A stretch of 13,399 bases of DNA from an uncultured Garciella sp. (GCA_900555725.1 USMD01000051.1:1-13399), one strand, 5' to 3'. Shown: positions 6,546-13,360, counted from the stretch's first letter. Notes: generated from the sequence alone by a model not told the origin. A program made the numbers and translations.

Positions 6546-7381
6546 TGAATATGGACTCCTTTCAGGTATTCAACCTCATTTACTAGTCTTTGAAGAATCT
6601 CTATTCCTTTTCTTGTACAATCTACATCAGTTGATATTAAGGAAATAACCTTATCGACCCTTTCCTTGTAATCGCTTGGCTTGATCTTAAAATCTTCAAT
6701 CATCTTAACAGCCTTTTTTTCATTTATACAGTATTCTTTATTTATTGCAAACAAGACTTGATTAAGGGAAGATATGCTTCGAAAGCAATGTCCGCAAACA
6801 TAGGATACATCGTCTTTATCAATATTGTTCTCAGCAAACATTAAAGAGAAACCTGCCTCAAACATAAAAAATTCAGTTAATCCCTTCTGCAAAGCGGTTG
6901 GATAACGTTCTGCTTGCTTTTTAAACTCATAAAAGTTTTCATCATTAGCATATTGTATCTTGCTGATCGCCAATTCTCCACGATACATAGCACTTATATA
7001 ACCATGTGGATGCCCAGTCTGATAATTGGCAGTAACACTTCCTTGCTCCGTATCTTTGATTATTTGTTCCACCCGTTTTATATCACGTAAAATCAAGTCA
7101 ACATGATACCCGTTTATAACTAACCATCCGCCACCATTAATCCAATCACCCCACGCTCCGGGAGGTACAACAAGGTCGATTCTATTCTCATCATCCAATT
7201 CTGTAGCAATTTGATTAATCGCTGTCAGGTCAAATGATTCTGAATTGTAATAGATTCCGATATCTATATCAGAATCCTCTGTATGGGTACCTCTTGCACG
7301 GGAACCCCCTAATACGATGCCTTCTATATAAGGCAAAGAGGATAATTTTTCTGTCACTGATTGAATAATATTATCTATCAT
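6542..7381 (-). CDS. Nucleotidyltransferase of antibiotic-adenylyltransferase type
   Basis: This 279-residue protein has a pol-beta-like nucleotidyltransferase domain at its N terminus: LGGSRARGTHTEDSDIDIG (24-42), with the GS motif and the catalytic pair Asp38 and Asp40, and a probable third acid at Asp95 (YHVDLIL). The C-terminal half is helical. Enzymes of this type add AMP or another nucleotide to a hydroxyl, and many act on aminoglycosides or lincosamides, but this one is not a clear ANT(6), ANT(9) or Lnu protein from memory. Its place between mef and vat points to an antibiotic substrate. It starts 18 bases after the mef stop with only a weak AAAGGG site and shares ATGA with vat, so it is very probably co-transcribed and coupled. 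Confidence 0.8.
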   Translation of the reverse strand: MIDNIIQSVTEKLSSLPYIEGIVLGGSRARGTHTEDSDIDIGIYYNSESFDLTAINQIATELDDENRIDLVVPPGAWGDWINGGGWLVINGYHVDLILRDIKRVEQIIKDTEQGSVTANYQTGHPHGYISAMYRGELAISKIQYANDENFYEFKKQAERYPTALQKGLTEFFMFEAGFSLMFAENNIDKDDVSYVCGHCFRSISSLNQVLFAINKEYCINEKKAVKMIEDFKIKPSDYKERVDKVISLISTDVDCTRKGIEILQRLVNEVEYLKGVHIQ

Positions 7382-7399
7382 ACGAACACGCCCTTTATT

Positions 7400-8617
7400 T
7401 TATTTTGCATCTAATTTTCTAATCTCAGTTATCATTGGGCAAACTATTGCAATGCAAATAATTAAAATACCTGATAGTAAAAACCAATGATTTACACCGA
7501 TTCTATCAGCAAAGAATCCAGAAAGAATTAACCCAATTGGCATAGCAAGAGACATGATACTTCCAGTTAAAGAAAATACACGTCCTAAATATTCAGGCTT
7601 AATTTTCTCCTGAAAAAGAGCTGTTTGCACACCGCTGTAAAACGGAACCGAAAGCCCCATTATTGCACAGCAGACTACAAATATGAAAAATCCACTTTGG
7701 GGAAGTAATCCTGAAATGGTTAAGCTTATCCCCATCATAAAAATGGATGCCGTTATTAATAAGATTCGCTTTTGGTAATTCCCAAATAACCCTAATAATA
7801 GACCCCCTATCAACATACCAGAGGCATAAGCAATCTCCGTAATAGAAATATGCATCGGTGTACCATTAAAATATTCCATAGTGATTAAAGGATATAAAGC
7901 ATTTATGGGCATATAAACAAACATATATAATGTTCCAACGAGTAATAAAGCAAATAATCCTTTATTTTGCCGTAGTACAGCCATTCCTTCTTTCATTTCT
8001 CGTATGAAATTTGGTTTCAAACTTTGCACTTGATCACCCAGCTTAGGAATACGTACAATTGCTACCGTAATAGATGCAATCACAGCACCCAATACATCGA
8101 TGGCAATAATAGCATTTAGTTCCCAAACGGAGTATAAGAGTGCTGCAACCGCCGGACTAACAATATAGCTTATAGACTGCAAAGACTGACTATAGCCTGC
8201 ACATTTCGTAAGCTGTTCTTCTGGTACTAAAAGTGGCGTAACCGCATTGAGAGCCGGGGTGTGAAAAGCTGTTCCAATGCTACGGATGAACAATACTACC
8301 ATAACCATCCAGATAGGTAACTCCATATACAATGCAACAATAGCTAGCACGGCCCCAGCTGCTGCGATAATTAAATCAGCACCAATCATTATCTTCTTCC
8401 TATCATGACGATCCACTAATACACCAATGGCTGGTCCAAAGACCGCATAGGGTAAAAAACCTACTAGTGAAGCCATAGACAAGACCATCGCAGATCCTGT
8501 TTTCTCTGTAAGGTAAAAAATGATCGCCATTTGCAGGATGGCACTAGTGATTAATGATACTGCCTGCCCTGCCCATATTGTATAAAACTTAAGTTTCCAA
8601 TTGTTGTATTTTTCCAT
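7400..8617 (-). CDS. mef(A): Mef(A)-like macrolide efflux MFS transporter
   Basis: This is a 405-residue, 12-helix major facilitator drug:proton antiporter, exactly the length of Mef(A)/Mef(E). The sequence agrees with remembered Mef(A) almost from end to end, including MEKYNNWKLKFYTIWAGQAV, the motif A loop GVLVDRHDRKK, FHTPALNAVTPLLVPEEQL and EKIKPEYLGRVFSLTGSIMS, with scattered substitutions. It exports 14- and 15-membered macrolides across the membrane. I chose the ATG at 8617 because it gives the canonical N terminus and has AGGAG 9 bases upstream; six more codons are open to 8635. It is the first gene of a four-gene operon behind the MTASIRLR leader. The ABC-F gene msr(D)/mel, which normally follows mef in mega and Tn1207-type elements, is missing and replaced by nucleotidyltransferase, vat and HD genes. 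Confidence 0.95.
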   Translation of the reverse strand: MEKYNNWKLKFYTIWAGQAVSLITSAILQMAIIFYLTEKTGSAMVLSMASLVGFLPYAVFGPAIGVLVDRHDRKKIMIGADLIIAAAGAVLAIVALYMELPIWMVMVVLFIRSIGTAFHTPALNAVTPLLVPEEQLTKCAGYSQSLQSISYIVSPAVAALLYSVWELNAIIAIDVLGAVIASITVAIVRIPKLGDQVQSLKPNFIREMKEGMAVLRQNKGLFALLLVGTLYMFVYMPINALYPLITMEYFNGTPMHISITEIAYASGMLIGGLLLGLFGNYQKRILLITASIFMMGISLTISGLLPQSGFFIFVVCCAIMGLSVPFYSGVQTALFQEKIKPEYLGRVFSLTGSIMSLAMPIGLILSGFFADRIGVNHWFLLSGILIICIAIVCPMITEIRKLDAK

Positions 8618-8810
8618 TGATATTATCTCCTGCATATTATTTTGCTTGAATTTCTATATTGAATAGCATTCTAGGCAATAAAAAATGTAGTCCTAAATCC
8701 ACAATGTGGCTTTTGGTCTGCATACATACAATTTGGAAACATTCATATTAAAGACATAGTTAAATAAAGGTATAGTTTAATAACCTATATCCTCACCGTA
8801 ACTAATGAAT

Positions 8811-8903
8811 GCTCAATATCGTATAAATAAGCACAACAAAAAAGCCTATCATCGAGGATAGATTCTGCCTTTTTTATTGCCAGCTTATCTTAAACGTATT
8901 GAG
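8811..8903 (-). promoter_or_regulatory. Long-range stem enclosing the mef attenuator
   Basis: In the minus-strand RNA the leader-coding bases 8903-8883 (CTCAATACG through ATAAGC) are nearly complementary to 8832-8811 (GCTTAT through CGATATTGAG). I count about 19 pairs of 21, with one mismatch and two small bulges. The leader peptide codons would therefore be base-paired unless a ribosome sits on them, and the attenuator hairpin lies in the enclosed loop. Confidence 0.5.
8838..8875 (-). terminator. Attenuator hairpin between leader peptide and mef
   Basis: On the minus strand AAAAAAG (8869-8875) pairs with CTTTTTT (8838-8844), and inside it CTATC (8857-8861) pairs with GATAG (8846-8850) around a 6-base loop. 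The right arm is itself the T-run of an intrinsic terminator. It lies 9 bases after the leader stop codon and about 220 bases before mef. In mef systems transcription ends here unless a macrolide-stalled ribosome changes the fold. Confidence 0.65.
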
Positions 8904-8911
8904 GCTGTCAT
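8885..8911 (-). CDS. Mef leader peptide MTASIRLR
   Basis: This eight-codon frame encodes MTASIRLR, followed by TAA. It differs from the mef leader peptide I remember, MTASMRLR, at one residue (Met5 to Ile). Its ribosome binding site AGGAGG (8922-8927) is about 10 bases upstream and a good promoter precedes that. In the known systems a macrolide-bound ribosome stalls on this peptide near the Arg-Leu-Arg end and relieves termination at the downstream hairpin. It is too short for ordinary gene finders. Its position, sequence and attenuator make it convincing. Confidence 0.85.
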   Translation of the reverse strand: MTASIRLR

Positions 8912-8951
8912 CCTTTCGATTCCTCCTAAATTCTTATTTTTATCAACGTAT

Positions 8952-8980
8952 ATTTTAACACAATAGTTTGATGGATTCAA
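8952..8980 (-). promoter_or_regulatory. Promoter of the mef leader and operon
   Basis: On the minus strand TTGAAT (8975-8980) and TAAAAT (8952-8957) are 17 bases apart. Transcription would start near 8945, about 20 bases before the leader ribosome binding site. The interval 8636-8810 between attenuator and mef holds no other frame I can support. Confidence 0.7.
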
Positions 8981-8999
8981 TATTTAAAATATAGAAGCC

Positions 9000-9034
9000 A
9001 CTATCAATTTACATTTTGAAAATAAATTGATAGT
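9000..9034. terminator. Perfect 12-bp inverted repeat between the two operons
   Basis: ACTATCAATTTA (9000-9011) and TAAATTGATAGT (9023-9034) form a perfect stem with an 11-base loop. It lies downstream of the alpha/beta hydrolase gene and upstream of the mef promoter. It has no immediate T-run on the minus strand, so it is either a weak terminator for the hydrolase operon or a protein-binding site. Confidence 0.4.
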
Positions 9035-9136
9035 TCCCCATATCTAATTGATTATAAGTTCCTAACCTTCTTTAAAAATTCATTAATCGTTGATTTCATT
9101 ACTCTTTTATCCAATCTTTGTATTCTTTCTATATCA

Positions 9137-10198
9137 TTATTGAACTTCATCTAAGAACTCAATCATAATCTCAATAAATTCTTCGGGTTTATCGTAGTGT
9201 ATATCGTGTCCAGGGGAATCCACATTAATCCGTTTTCCATTTTCCAACAACTCAATCACATGATCAGCATCTTCATCCGATAAGGCTGCTACTAGTAAAT
9301 CTCCATCGTAACTTGTTGCAGCTTTTATGAATACTGTAGGGCTTTTAATTTTTGATAACACTTCGGATTGATTATAGTCCTCAAACCAGGTATTATCATA
9401 AAATGTTTCTCCAAACTTGCGATCATATGGATAAGTCGCGGTTTCAAATATCCTATTTATCTGTGGTGGTAAATACTTTATGTGTACAGGCTCATTAGGG
9501 TGCTTTTTATGATATGCTACTGCATCTTTAGAAAATTTATTCCAAAGAAAATCCCCAAACATATTTCTCCAATAACTTCTTTCTAAACTATACTTGAAGT
9601 AATCCTTCTCTTCATCTTGATTTTTAAAGTCTTCATATAATTGAAAACCATATACCCATACATATGTTTTTTCTCGTCTACCTGGTTCCGTTGAAAAGAA
9701 GGGGGAATCTTCAATAACTGTACCCAGTATACGATCTGGTGCATATGCAGCCAACCATGCAGCAATCATTCCACCTGAGGAATGACCGGAAACTACTGTT
9801 TTTTGCCCTATTTCTACATCAATAAATTCTATAAAATCTTCCGCCATTTCTTTAGCCGAATATTTCTCAGGATTCATATCAGATTCTCCATGCCCGTGGC
9901 AATCCACAGCGTATACATGGTAATGCTTTGATAATTCAGGCAATACTTTTGCATAATCCTCCCAAGACATACCTTGACCATGAATGAGTAGAAGCGGTGT
10001 TTTTCCATTGTTTGGACCTTCTCCATAATTTAATATGGTGCCATCCTTTAGCTCTATTTGTTTTTCAACAAATCCAGCTCTATACATTTTTTTAAGGGGT
10101 TTCTCAATATAAGTAATATTATTATAGAAGTAACTTCCCACCATAAATAGTATAAATACTAAAATTCCGCTTAATATTATTTTCTTTTTCTTTTTCAT
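9137..10198 (-). CDS. Membrane-anchored alpha/beta hydrolase
   Basis: This 353-residue protein has a lysine-rich start and one hydrophobic anchor (about 8-26), then an alpha/beta hydrolase fold. Landmarks are the oxyanion loop LLLIHGQGMSW, the strand AVDCHGHGESD, the nucleophile elbow GHSSGG and the catalytic histidine in PGHDIHYDKPEEF; the acid is probably in the DEDAD segment. A cap domain lies between. The catalytic domain would sit outside the membrane. Many enzymes of this family are esterases or lipases, and the substrate is not evident. Its start lies 78 bases after the XRE-AbrB regulator stop, so the two are likely one operon; its ribosome binding site (AAGGAAGG, about 13 bases upstream) is loosely spaced. 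A role in drug inactivation is possible given the setting but not shown. Confidence 0.85.
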   Translation of the reverse strand: MKKKKKIILSGILVFILFMVGSYFYNNITYIEKPLKKMYRAGFVEKQIELKDGTILNYGEGPNNGKTPLLLIHGQGMSWEDYAKVLPELSKHYHVYAVDCHGHGESDMNPEKYSAKEMAEDFIEFIDVEIGQKTVVSGHSSGGMIAAWLAAYAPDRILGTVIEDSPFFSTEPGRREKTYVWVYGFQLYEDFKNQDEEKDYFKYSLERSYWRNMFGDFLWNKFSKDAVAYHKKHPNEPVHIKYLPPQINRIFETATYPYDRKFGETFYDNTWFEDYNQSEVLSKIKSPTVFIKAATSYDGDLLVAALSDEDADHVIELLENGKRINVDSPGHDIHYDKPEEFIEIMIEFLDEVQ

Positions 10199-10276
10199 CT
10201 TTATATCGTGTCCTTCCTTAATTAGATAACTACATTTATGGATCCCTTAAAATTCATTCTGCATTAAAGGTATCTA

Positions 10277-10705
10277 CTACTCCTTGCATTCTTTCGCTTT
10301 ATAAACAGCTTCTACAAAATGCATAAATTTATCTTGTTTCACCAAGGCAATTCCCTGTGCCTCATCGCCTAAAACCAACAAACTGTCTTGAGGACAAATG
10401 TTAAATATTTCTCTGGCTTTTTTAGGAATTACAATTTGTCCCCTTTCTCCAACCTTTACCGTTCCAAATACGTGTTTCCCTTCAGGCTGAATACCTATTC
10501 CGTTTTTTTGTTTCGAATGATTTACTAAGTCGTCCAAGGTAACTCCATACAATTCTGCCAACGCAATACAATTATTGATATCAGGTACAGTTTCACCATT
10601 TTCCCACTTTGCAACCGCTTGTCTTGAAACACTTATCTTTTCAGCAACCTCTTCTTGTGTGTATCTATGGGCTTTTCGCAATTCTTTCAGATTCATATTT
10701 ATCAT
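10277..10705 (-). CDS. XRE-AbrB fusion transcription regulator
   Basis: This 142-residue regulator joins two DNA-binding folds. Residues about 4-60 are a Cro/CI helix-turn-helix (YTQEEVAEKISVSRQAVAKW, with ENGETVPDI after it), and about 78-130 are an AbrB/MazE/SpoVT swapped-hairpin domain (FGTVKVGERGQIVIPKKARE). The fusion is seen in other Bacillota regulators. I chose the ATG at 10705, 11 bases after AAAGG; a GTG at 10714 is too close to that site, and an ATG at 10696 would give the shortest form. It is followed by the alpha/beta hydrolase and preceded by a perfect inverted repeat that could be its own operator, so autoregulation is likely but inferred. Confidence 0.88.
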   Translation of the reverse strand: MINMNLKELRKAHRYTQEEVAEKISVSRQAVAKWENGETVPDINNCIALAELYGVTLDDLVNHSKQKNGIGIQPEGKHVFGTVKVGERGQIVIPKKAREIFNICPQDSLLVLGDEAQGIALVKQDKFMHFVEAVYKAKECKE

Positions 10706-10727
10706 ACTTTTCACATCCTTTATACTT

Positions 10728-10785
10728 ATTATATTATAACCTTTCTATTAATCAATCAATTAAACATAACATATCCTGTTATGTT
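10728..10785 (-). promoter_or_regulatory. Promoter and palindromic operator of the XRE-AbrB operon
   Basis: On the minus strand overlapping TATAAT boxes (10728-10733 and 10733-10738) follow TTGATT boxes (10750-10755 and 10754-10759), with 15-16 bases between members of each pair. Just upstream is a perfect inverted repeat AACATAAC (10763-10770) and GTTATGTT (10778-10785) with a 7-base spacer, a fitting size for an XRE dimer. Binding there would sit beside the -35 region. Confidence 0.55.
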
Positions 10786-10867
10786 CAGTTTACATTATTC
10801 TTCATTTTTTTATTTGAAATATTACTCATCCATATCCTTATTTAGTAGCTGACATCATCTCCCAAAC

Positions 10868-10951
10868 AATAAAAATAAGGGTTCCTTAACACGACTTCCT
10901 CTGGCAAAATAGCCGGAAGAAAAACCTAATGTCTGGAAAACCCTTATTTAT
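10868..10951 (-). terminator. Long hairpin after rum-like gene tail, copy 2
   Basis: AATAAAAATAAGGGTTCC (10868-10885) faces GGAAAACCCTTATTTAT (10935-10951). It matches copy 1 (1248-1332) in layout and outer arms. Its interior carries ACCTAATGTCTGG (10924-10936), the exact reverse complement of the 13-mer in copy 1. On the minus strand it lies just after the rum-like stop and ends in CCTTATTTTTATT, so it could terminate transcription. Confidence 0.5.
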
Positions 10952-10969
10952 AAGCTTTTTTCAGCCTTT

Positions 10970-11014
10970 CTATTTATCCACCCTTGACATCAATACCGCA
11001 CATTCCACATGGTA
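10970..11014 (-). pseudogene. 3' tail of RlmD/RumA-like methyltransferase, copy 2
   Basis: The minus-strand frame ends YHVECAVLMSRVDK and a stop at 10970. It matches the 1350-1421 tail residue by residue with changes such as Val-Ala to Ala-Val and Glu to Asp. Upstream the same frame continues as DINSIN, like DTNAIN in copy 1, but a TAG at 11015-11017 separates the two parts. Only the gene tail is present. Confidence 0.55.
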
Positions 11015-11035
11015 CTAGTTGATGGAATTGATGTC
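10986..11035. repeat. 50-bp att-like imperfect dyad, copy 2
   Basis: The sequence starts GACATCAAT and ends ATTGATGTC, with outer arms matching at 12 of 14 positions. It has the same length as copy 1 and about 74% identity to it, and the same position over the rum tail. The centre CATGG is shared. I read it as a second serine-recombinase attachment junction. Confidence 0.5.
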
Positions 11036-11055
11036 TTAACCGATAATCCCAACTT

Positions 11056-11175
11056 TCAACCGGGACATGGATTCTTTAATCGCTTTTCTAATAACTGTGT
11101 TGGTACAATCTCAAGTACTTCTGTTGCCTTGTGCCTATAATTGCTTCTTTCATCCAAAGGCGGTATTTCGCTCTC
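11056..11175 (-). pseudogene. Unidentified protein fragment beside att copy 2
   Basis: A 39-codon open stretch includes YRHKATEVLEIVPTQLLEKR and ends NPCPG before a stop. It has no start codon within the frame, and a stop lies just upstream. The composition looks protein-like and faintly recalls transposase fragments, but I cannot assign a family. Confidence 0.25.
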
Positions 11176-11224
11176 CTATCTACCGCTCCTATGGGCTTTG
11201 TAATTTTTTTTGGGGATCATAATA

Positions 11225-11730
11225 TTACCGAACACCATTTGCCCGGTCCATAATCTCCTGTACTATTGATGTTTTGGCATTTGCATAATGCTGAACATGG
11301 CGCCACTTATTCTTTGCCAAATTTCGCTTAACTTGCCCATATTTCTCACGGTCGGTTTCATTGGACCGTAACCAATCTCGAAAACAAAGCATCCTATCAA
11401 TCTCTGATGTGCCCGAACTAAACACATGTAGGTTTATATCAATATCAGGTCCCTTGAACAAACGGTGTTCAAACCATTCAGTCTCTCGAATCTTTAATTT
11501 GTACCCTGCTGCCTCTAGGGTTGGGACATAGGATGGCTCGTCGGCAGAGTCCTTCACAACCAGCAGCATATCAATTATTGGTTTGGCACAAAGCCAAGCA
11601 CCGAGGTCGAGCCAACATGCTCAATCTGCAATGCTTTGCTGCCGAGTACTGAACGAATCCTATCTGCTTCTCTCTTAAACATTTCAGGCCAACTTGGATC
11701 GTATTCAACAAGAGTAATTGGTGCATTATG
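11225..11730 (-). pseudogene. GrpB-family (UPF0157) protein, frameshifted
   Basis: Two frames together make one GrpB-type protein of about 169 codons, the usual size. The 5' part reads ITLVEYDPSWPEMFKREADR and continues LQIEHVGSTSV; the 3' part starts LCAKPIIDMLLVVKDSADEP and runs to MDRANGVR. They join at about 11596-11602, where the family's VPGL-AKP needs one more base than is present, so a single-base deletion has broken the gene. No in-frame ATG, GTG or TTG precedes ITLVEYD; an ATG at 11726 is out of frame, so the start may also be damaged. GrpB proteins have a nucleotidyltransferase-like fold of uncertain function. It lies directly after the class I methyltransferase gene on the same strand. 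Confidence 0.8.
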
Positions 11731-11756
11731 CTATTTATTGTTGGGTTAAACTTAAG

Positions 11757-12506
11757 CTATTGTTTTCTCTTTGCGATATAAAATACATAGCTGTAATAAT
11801 TCTTAAACCGATTATACATGTCGGCTTCAATTTTACCTGCTTCAACAAATTCCTTAACTTCATCAGCATAATCATACTTTTTCAGGAATGCTTCCGCATT
11901 TTCTAAAAGCGGCTGATAATAATTATCTATCCAGCATTTATCATCCAAAGCAAAATGAGCGACAGGATCATATCCACATTTCTCAATGACTGATAGCTTA
12001 TTTTCGATTGTATCAATCTCGGGATAGGCATTAACCCAGTACTGCTGAATTTCCCCCGGTCTTGCATCGGTTAGCCATGAGATTTCAGAAACAGCGATAT
12101 AACCGTTATCCTTCAAATATTTTCTCGACAGGGACAGTCCCTTTTCAAAACCGATATTGTAGATAGCCCCTTCCGACCATATTACGTCAAAAAAATTTTC
12201 ATCAAAGGCTAAGCTATCCATTAACATTTCTTTTGTTTCAATACGGTCTATAAGGTTATTCTCCTTGGCTTTTTTCATAAGCTTTTCTAAAAACTGCGGC
12301 AGCATATCCACTGCTGTGATTTGTGCAGCTGTGTTTTTTGCAAGGGTTATTGTCTGACCGCCTGTGCCGCAACCGATGTCTAATATTCTAATTTTTTCAT
12401 TCAAATAAGGAATGTAGCTTAGTGCTTTTAACGTTGCTTCTTCACTGCCCGGCCCCTGCCGTTCGTTTTCCTTATGATACTCTATGATTAATTCTAATAA
12501 ATTCAT
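11757..12506 (-). CDS. Class I SAM-dependent methyltransferase
   Basis: This 249-residue protein is a Rossmann-fold methyltransferase using S-adenosylmethionine. Motif I is ILDIGCGTGGQTITLA (about 41-56), followed by the acidic end of strand 2 (ITAVDMLPQ) and the motif IV-like DVIWSEGAIYNIGF. The C-terminal half is helical and probably forms a substrate cap. Its acceptor molecule cannot be told from sequence; small-molecule methyltransferases of this type are common in Bacillota. The start at 12506 has GAGGAG 7 bases upstream, and it has its own promoter. It follows HD copy B on the same strand after a 167-base gap and precedes the GrpB pseudogene. Confidence 0.85.
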   Translation of the reverse strand: MNLLELIIEYHKENERQGPGSEEATLKALSYIPYLNEKIRILDIGCGTGGQTITLAKNTAAQITAVDMLPQFLEKLMKKAKENNLIDRIETKEMLMDSLAFDENFFDVIWSEGAIYNIGFEKGLSLSRKYLKDNGYIAVSEISWLTDARPGEIQQYWVNAYPEIDTIENKLSVIEKCGYDPVAHFALDDKCWIDNYYQPLLENAEAFLKKYDYADEVKEFVEAGKIEADMYNRFKNYYSYVFYIAKRKQ

Positions 12507-12541
12507 TTTAATTCTCCTCGTAAAATATTTGTTTCATTTAT

Positions 12542-12570
12542 AATATACTATTTTGAAATGAGCCTATCAA
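12542..12570 (-). promoter_or_regulatory. Promoter of the class I methyltransferase gene
   Basis: On the minus strand TTGATA (12565-12570) and TATATT (12542-12547) are 17 bases apart, each matching the SigA consensus at five of six positions. It gives the methyltransferase a promoter separate from the HD gene upstream. Confidence 0.65.
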
Positions 12571-12673
12571 GATTTTTCGATCCATTCTATCAACTTCTCT
12601 AAGCTCGTGTCCACTAAGAAATTAAAAATATTTCCTCTCTATCCAAAGCTTTATGAGTGCTTCATATCTATTT

Positions 12674-13168
12674 TTAATCTAAAATAAAACGATGATAAGC
12701 AATTCTTTTTCCTGTGGCTGTTTTAAAATGATCTTCAATACATTTTTTAATTTTCTGCTGCTTTTTTTGTTTATCCATAACCGTTAAATTTTCAAGCAAA
12801 TCTGCTTCCCATTGTATTTGAAAATCAAGGCCATCAATTTTAGAAGGAGTGTGGTGATTACCTATTATAAAGCATATTCGATCAATATTTTTGTCATAGC
12901 CCACCTTTTTTAATAGCTCTCGTGCTACTGCAGGTCCCTCTTTCTCCTGATAAGCACCATCAATTGAACCATACTTTCTTTGTGCTTCAACGGCACCAAT
13001 ATCATGTAGTATAGCAACAACACTGATTAGCTCTTTTTCTTCCTCTCCGATATTTTCACCTCTCATTATATCTTCTGCATTTTGCAAAACTTTGAGAGTA
13101 TGCTCTATACCAAAAGGAATTTCTTTGAAGACTTCTTTCATCTCTCTAATAACTTTTTCTTTAAACAT
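12674..13168 (-). CDS. HD-domain phosphohydrolase, copy B
   Basis: This 164-residue HD-domain protein is the paralogue of the gene ending the mef operon, with about 132 of 164 identical residues by my count and the same length. All metal ligands are conserved: the His in EHTLKV, the ILHDIG pair, GNHHTP and WEADLLENL. Substitutions are mostly conservative and scattered, so both copies look maintained. I chose the ATG at 13168, which matches the start of copy A and has GGAGG 5 bases upstream; the ATG at 13180 lies within that site. No convincing promoter was seen upstream. It precedes the class I methyltransferase gene. Confidence 0.85.
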   Translation of the reverse strand: MFKEKVIREMKEVFKEIPFGIEHTLKVLQNAEDIMRGENIGEEEKELISVVAILHDIGAVEAQRKYGSIDGAYQEKEGPAVARELLKKVGYDKNIDRICFIIGNHHTPSKIDGLDFQIQWEADLLENLTVMDKQKKQQKIKKCIEDHFKTATGKRIAYHRFILD

Positions 13169-13302
13169 ACTTTCCTCCATTTATACCTCATAGATATTTT
13201 AGTTTTACCTATCTACTTTTTTGTTAGCCGATACAATGTGATTGATGATAAATCCATTTAAAAGCAGTGTATTGAGAGCATTTTAAATGCTATGGGCCGG
13301 TG

Positions 13303-13317
13303 GGAACATATCAATTA
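13303..13317. repeat. Single IS21-like terminal repeat near contig end
   Basis: GGGAACATATCAATT repeats the motif of 1446-1510 and 5216-5270 in the same orientation. The genomic part of the contig stops 43 bases later. The rest of 13181-13360 shows no gene. Confidence 0.35.
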
Positions 13318-13360
13318 ATTTTTGAATATTTTTGAATATAACAAGGTATGGGGTATATAT

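Noticed and set aside
9052..9150. 32-codon minus-strand frame overlapping the hydrolase stop (MKFNNDIERIQRLDKRVM...)
   Set aside because: The composition is plausible for a small charged helix, but there is no ribosome binding site and no family match; too weak to list as a gene.
9583..9765. 60-codon minus-strand frame within the alpha/beta hydrolase
   Set aside because: It is an alternate-frame shadow of a well-supported gene.
11056..11070. CGGGACATGG as a further IS21-like repeat
   Set aside because: It shares only a few bases with the consensus and has no partner repeat nearby.
12574..12670. Short minus-strand stretches such as LVDTSLEKLIEWIEKS between HD copy B and the methyltransferase
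   Set aside because: They are brief, lie in different frames, and have no start or recognised family. Chance or worn gene tails cannot be separated by eye.
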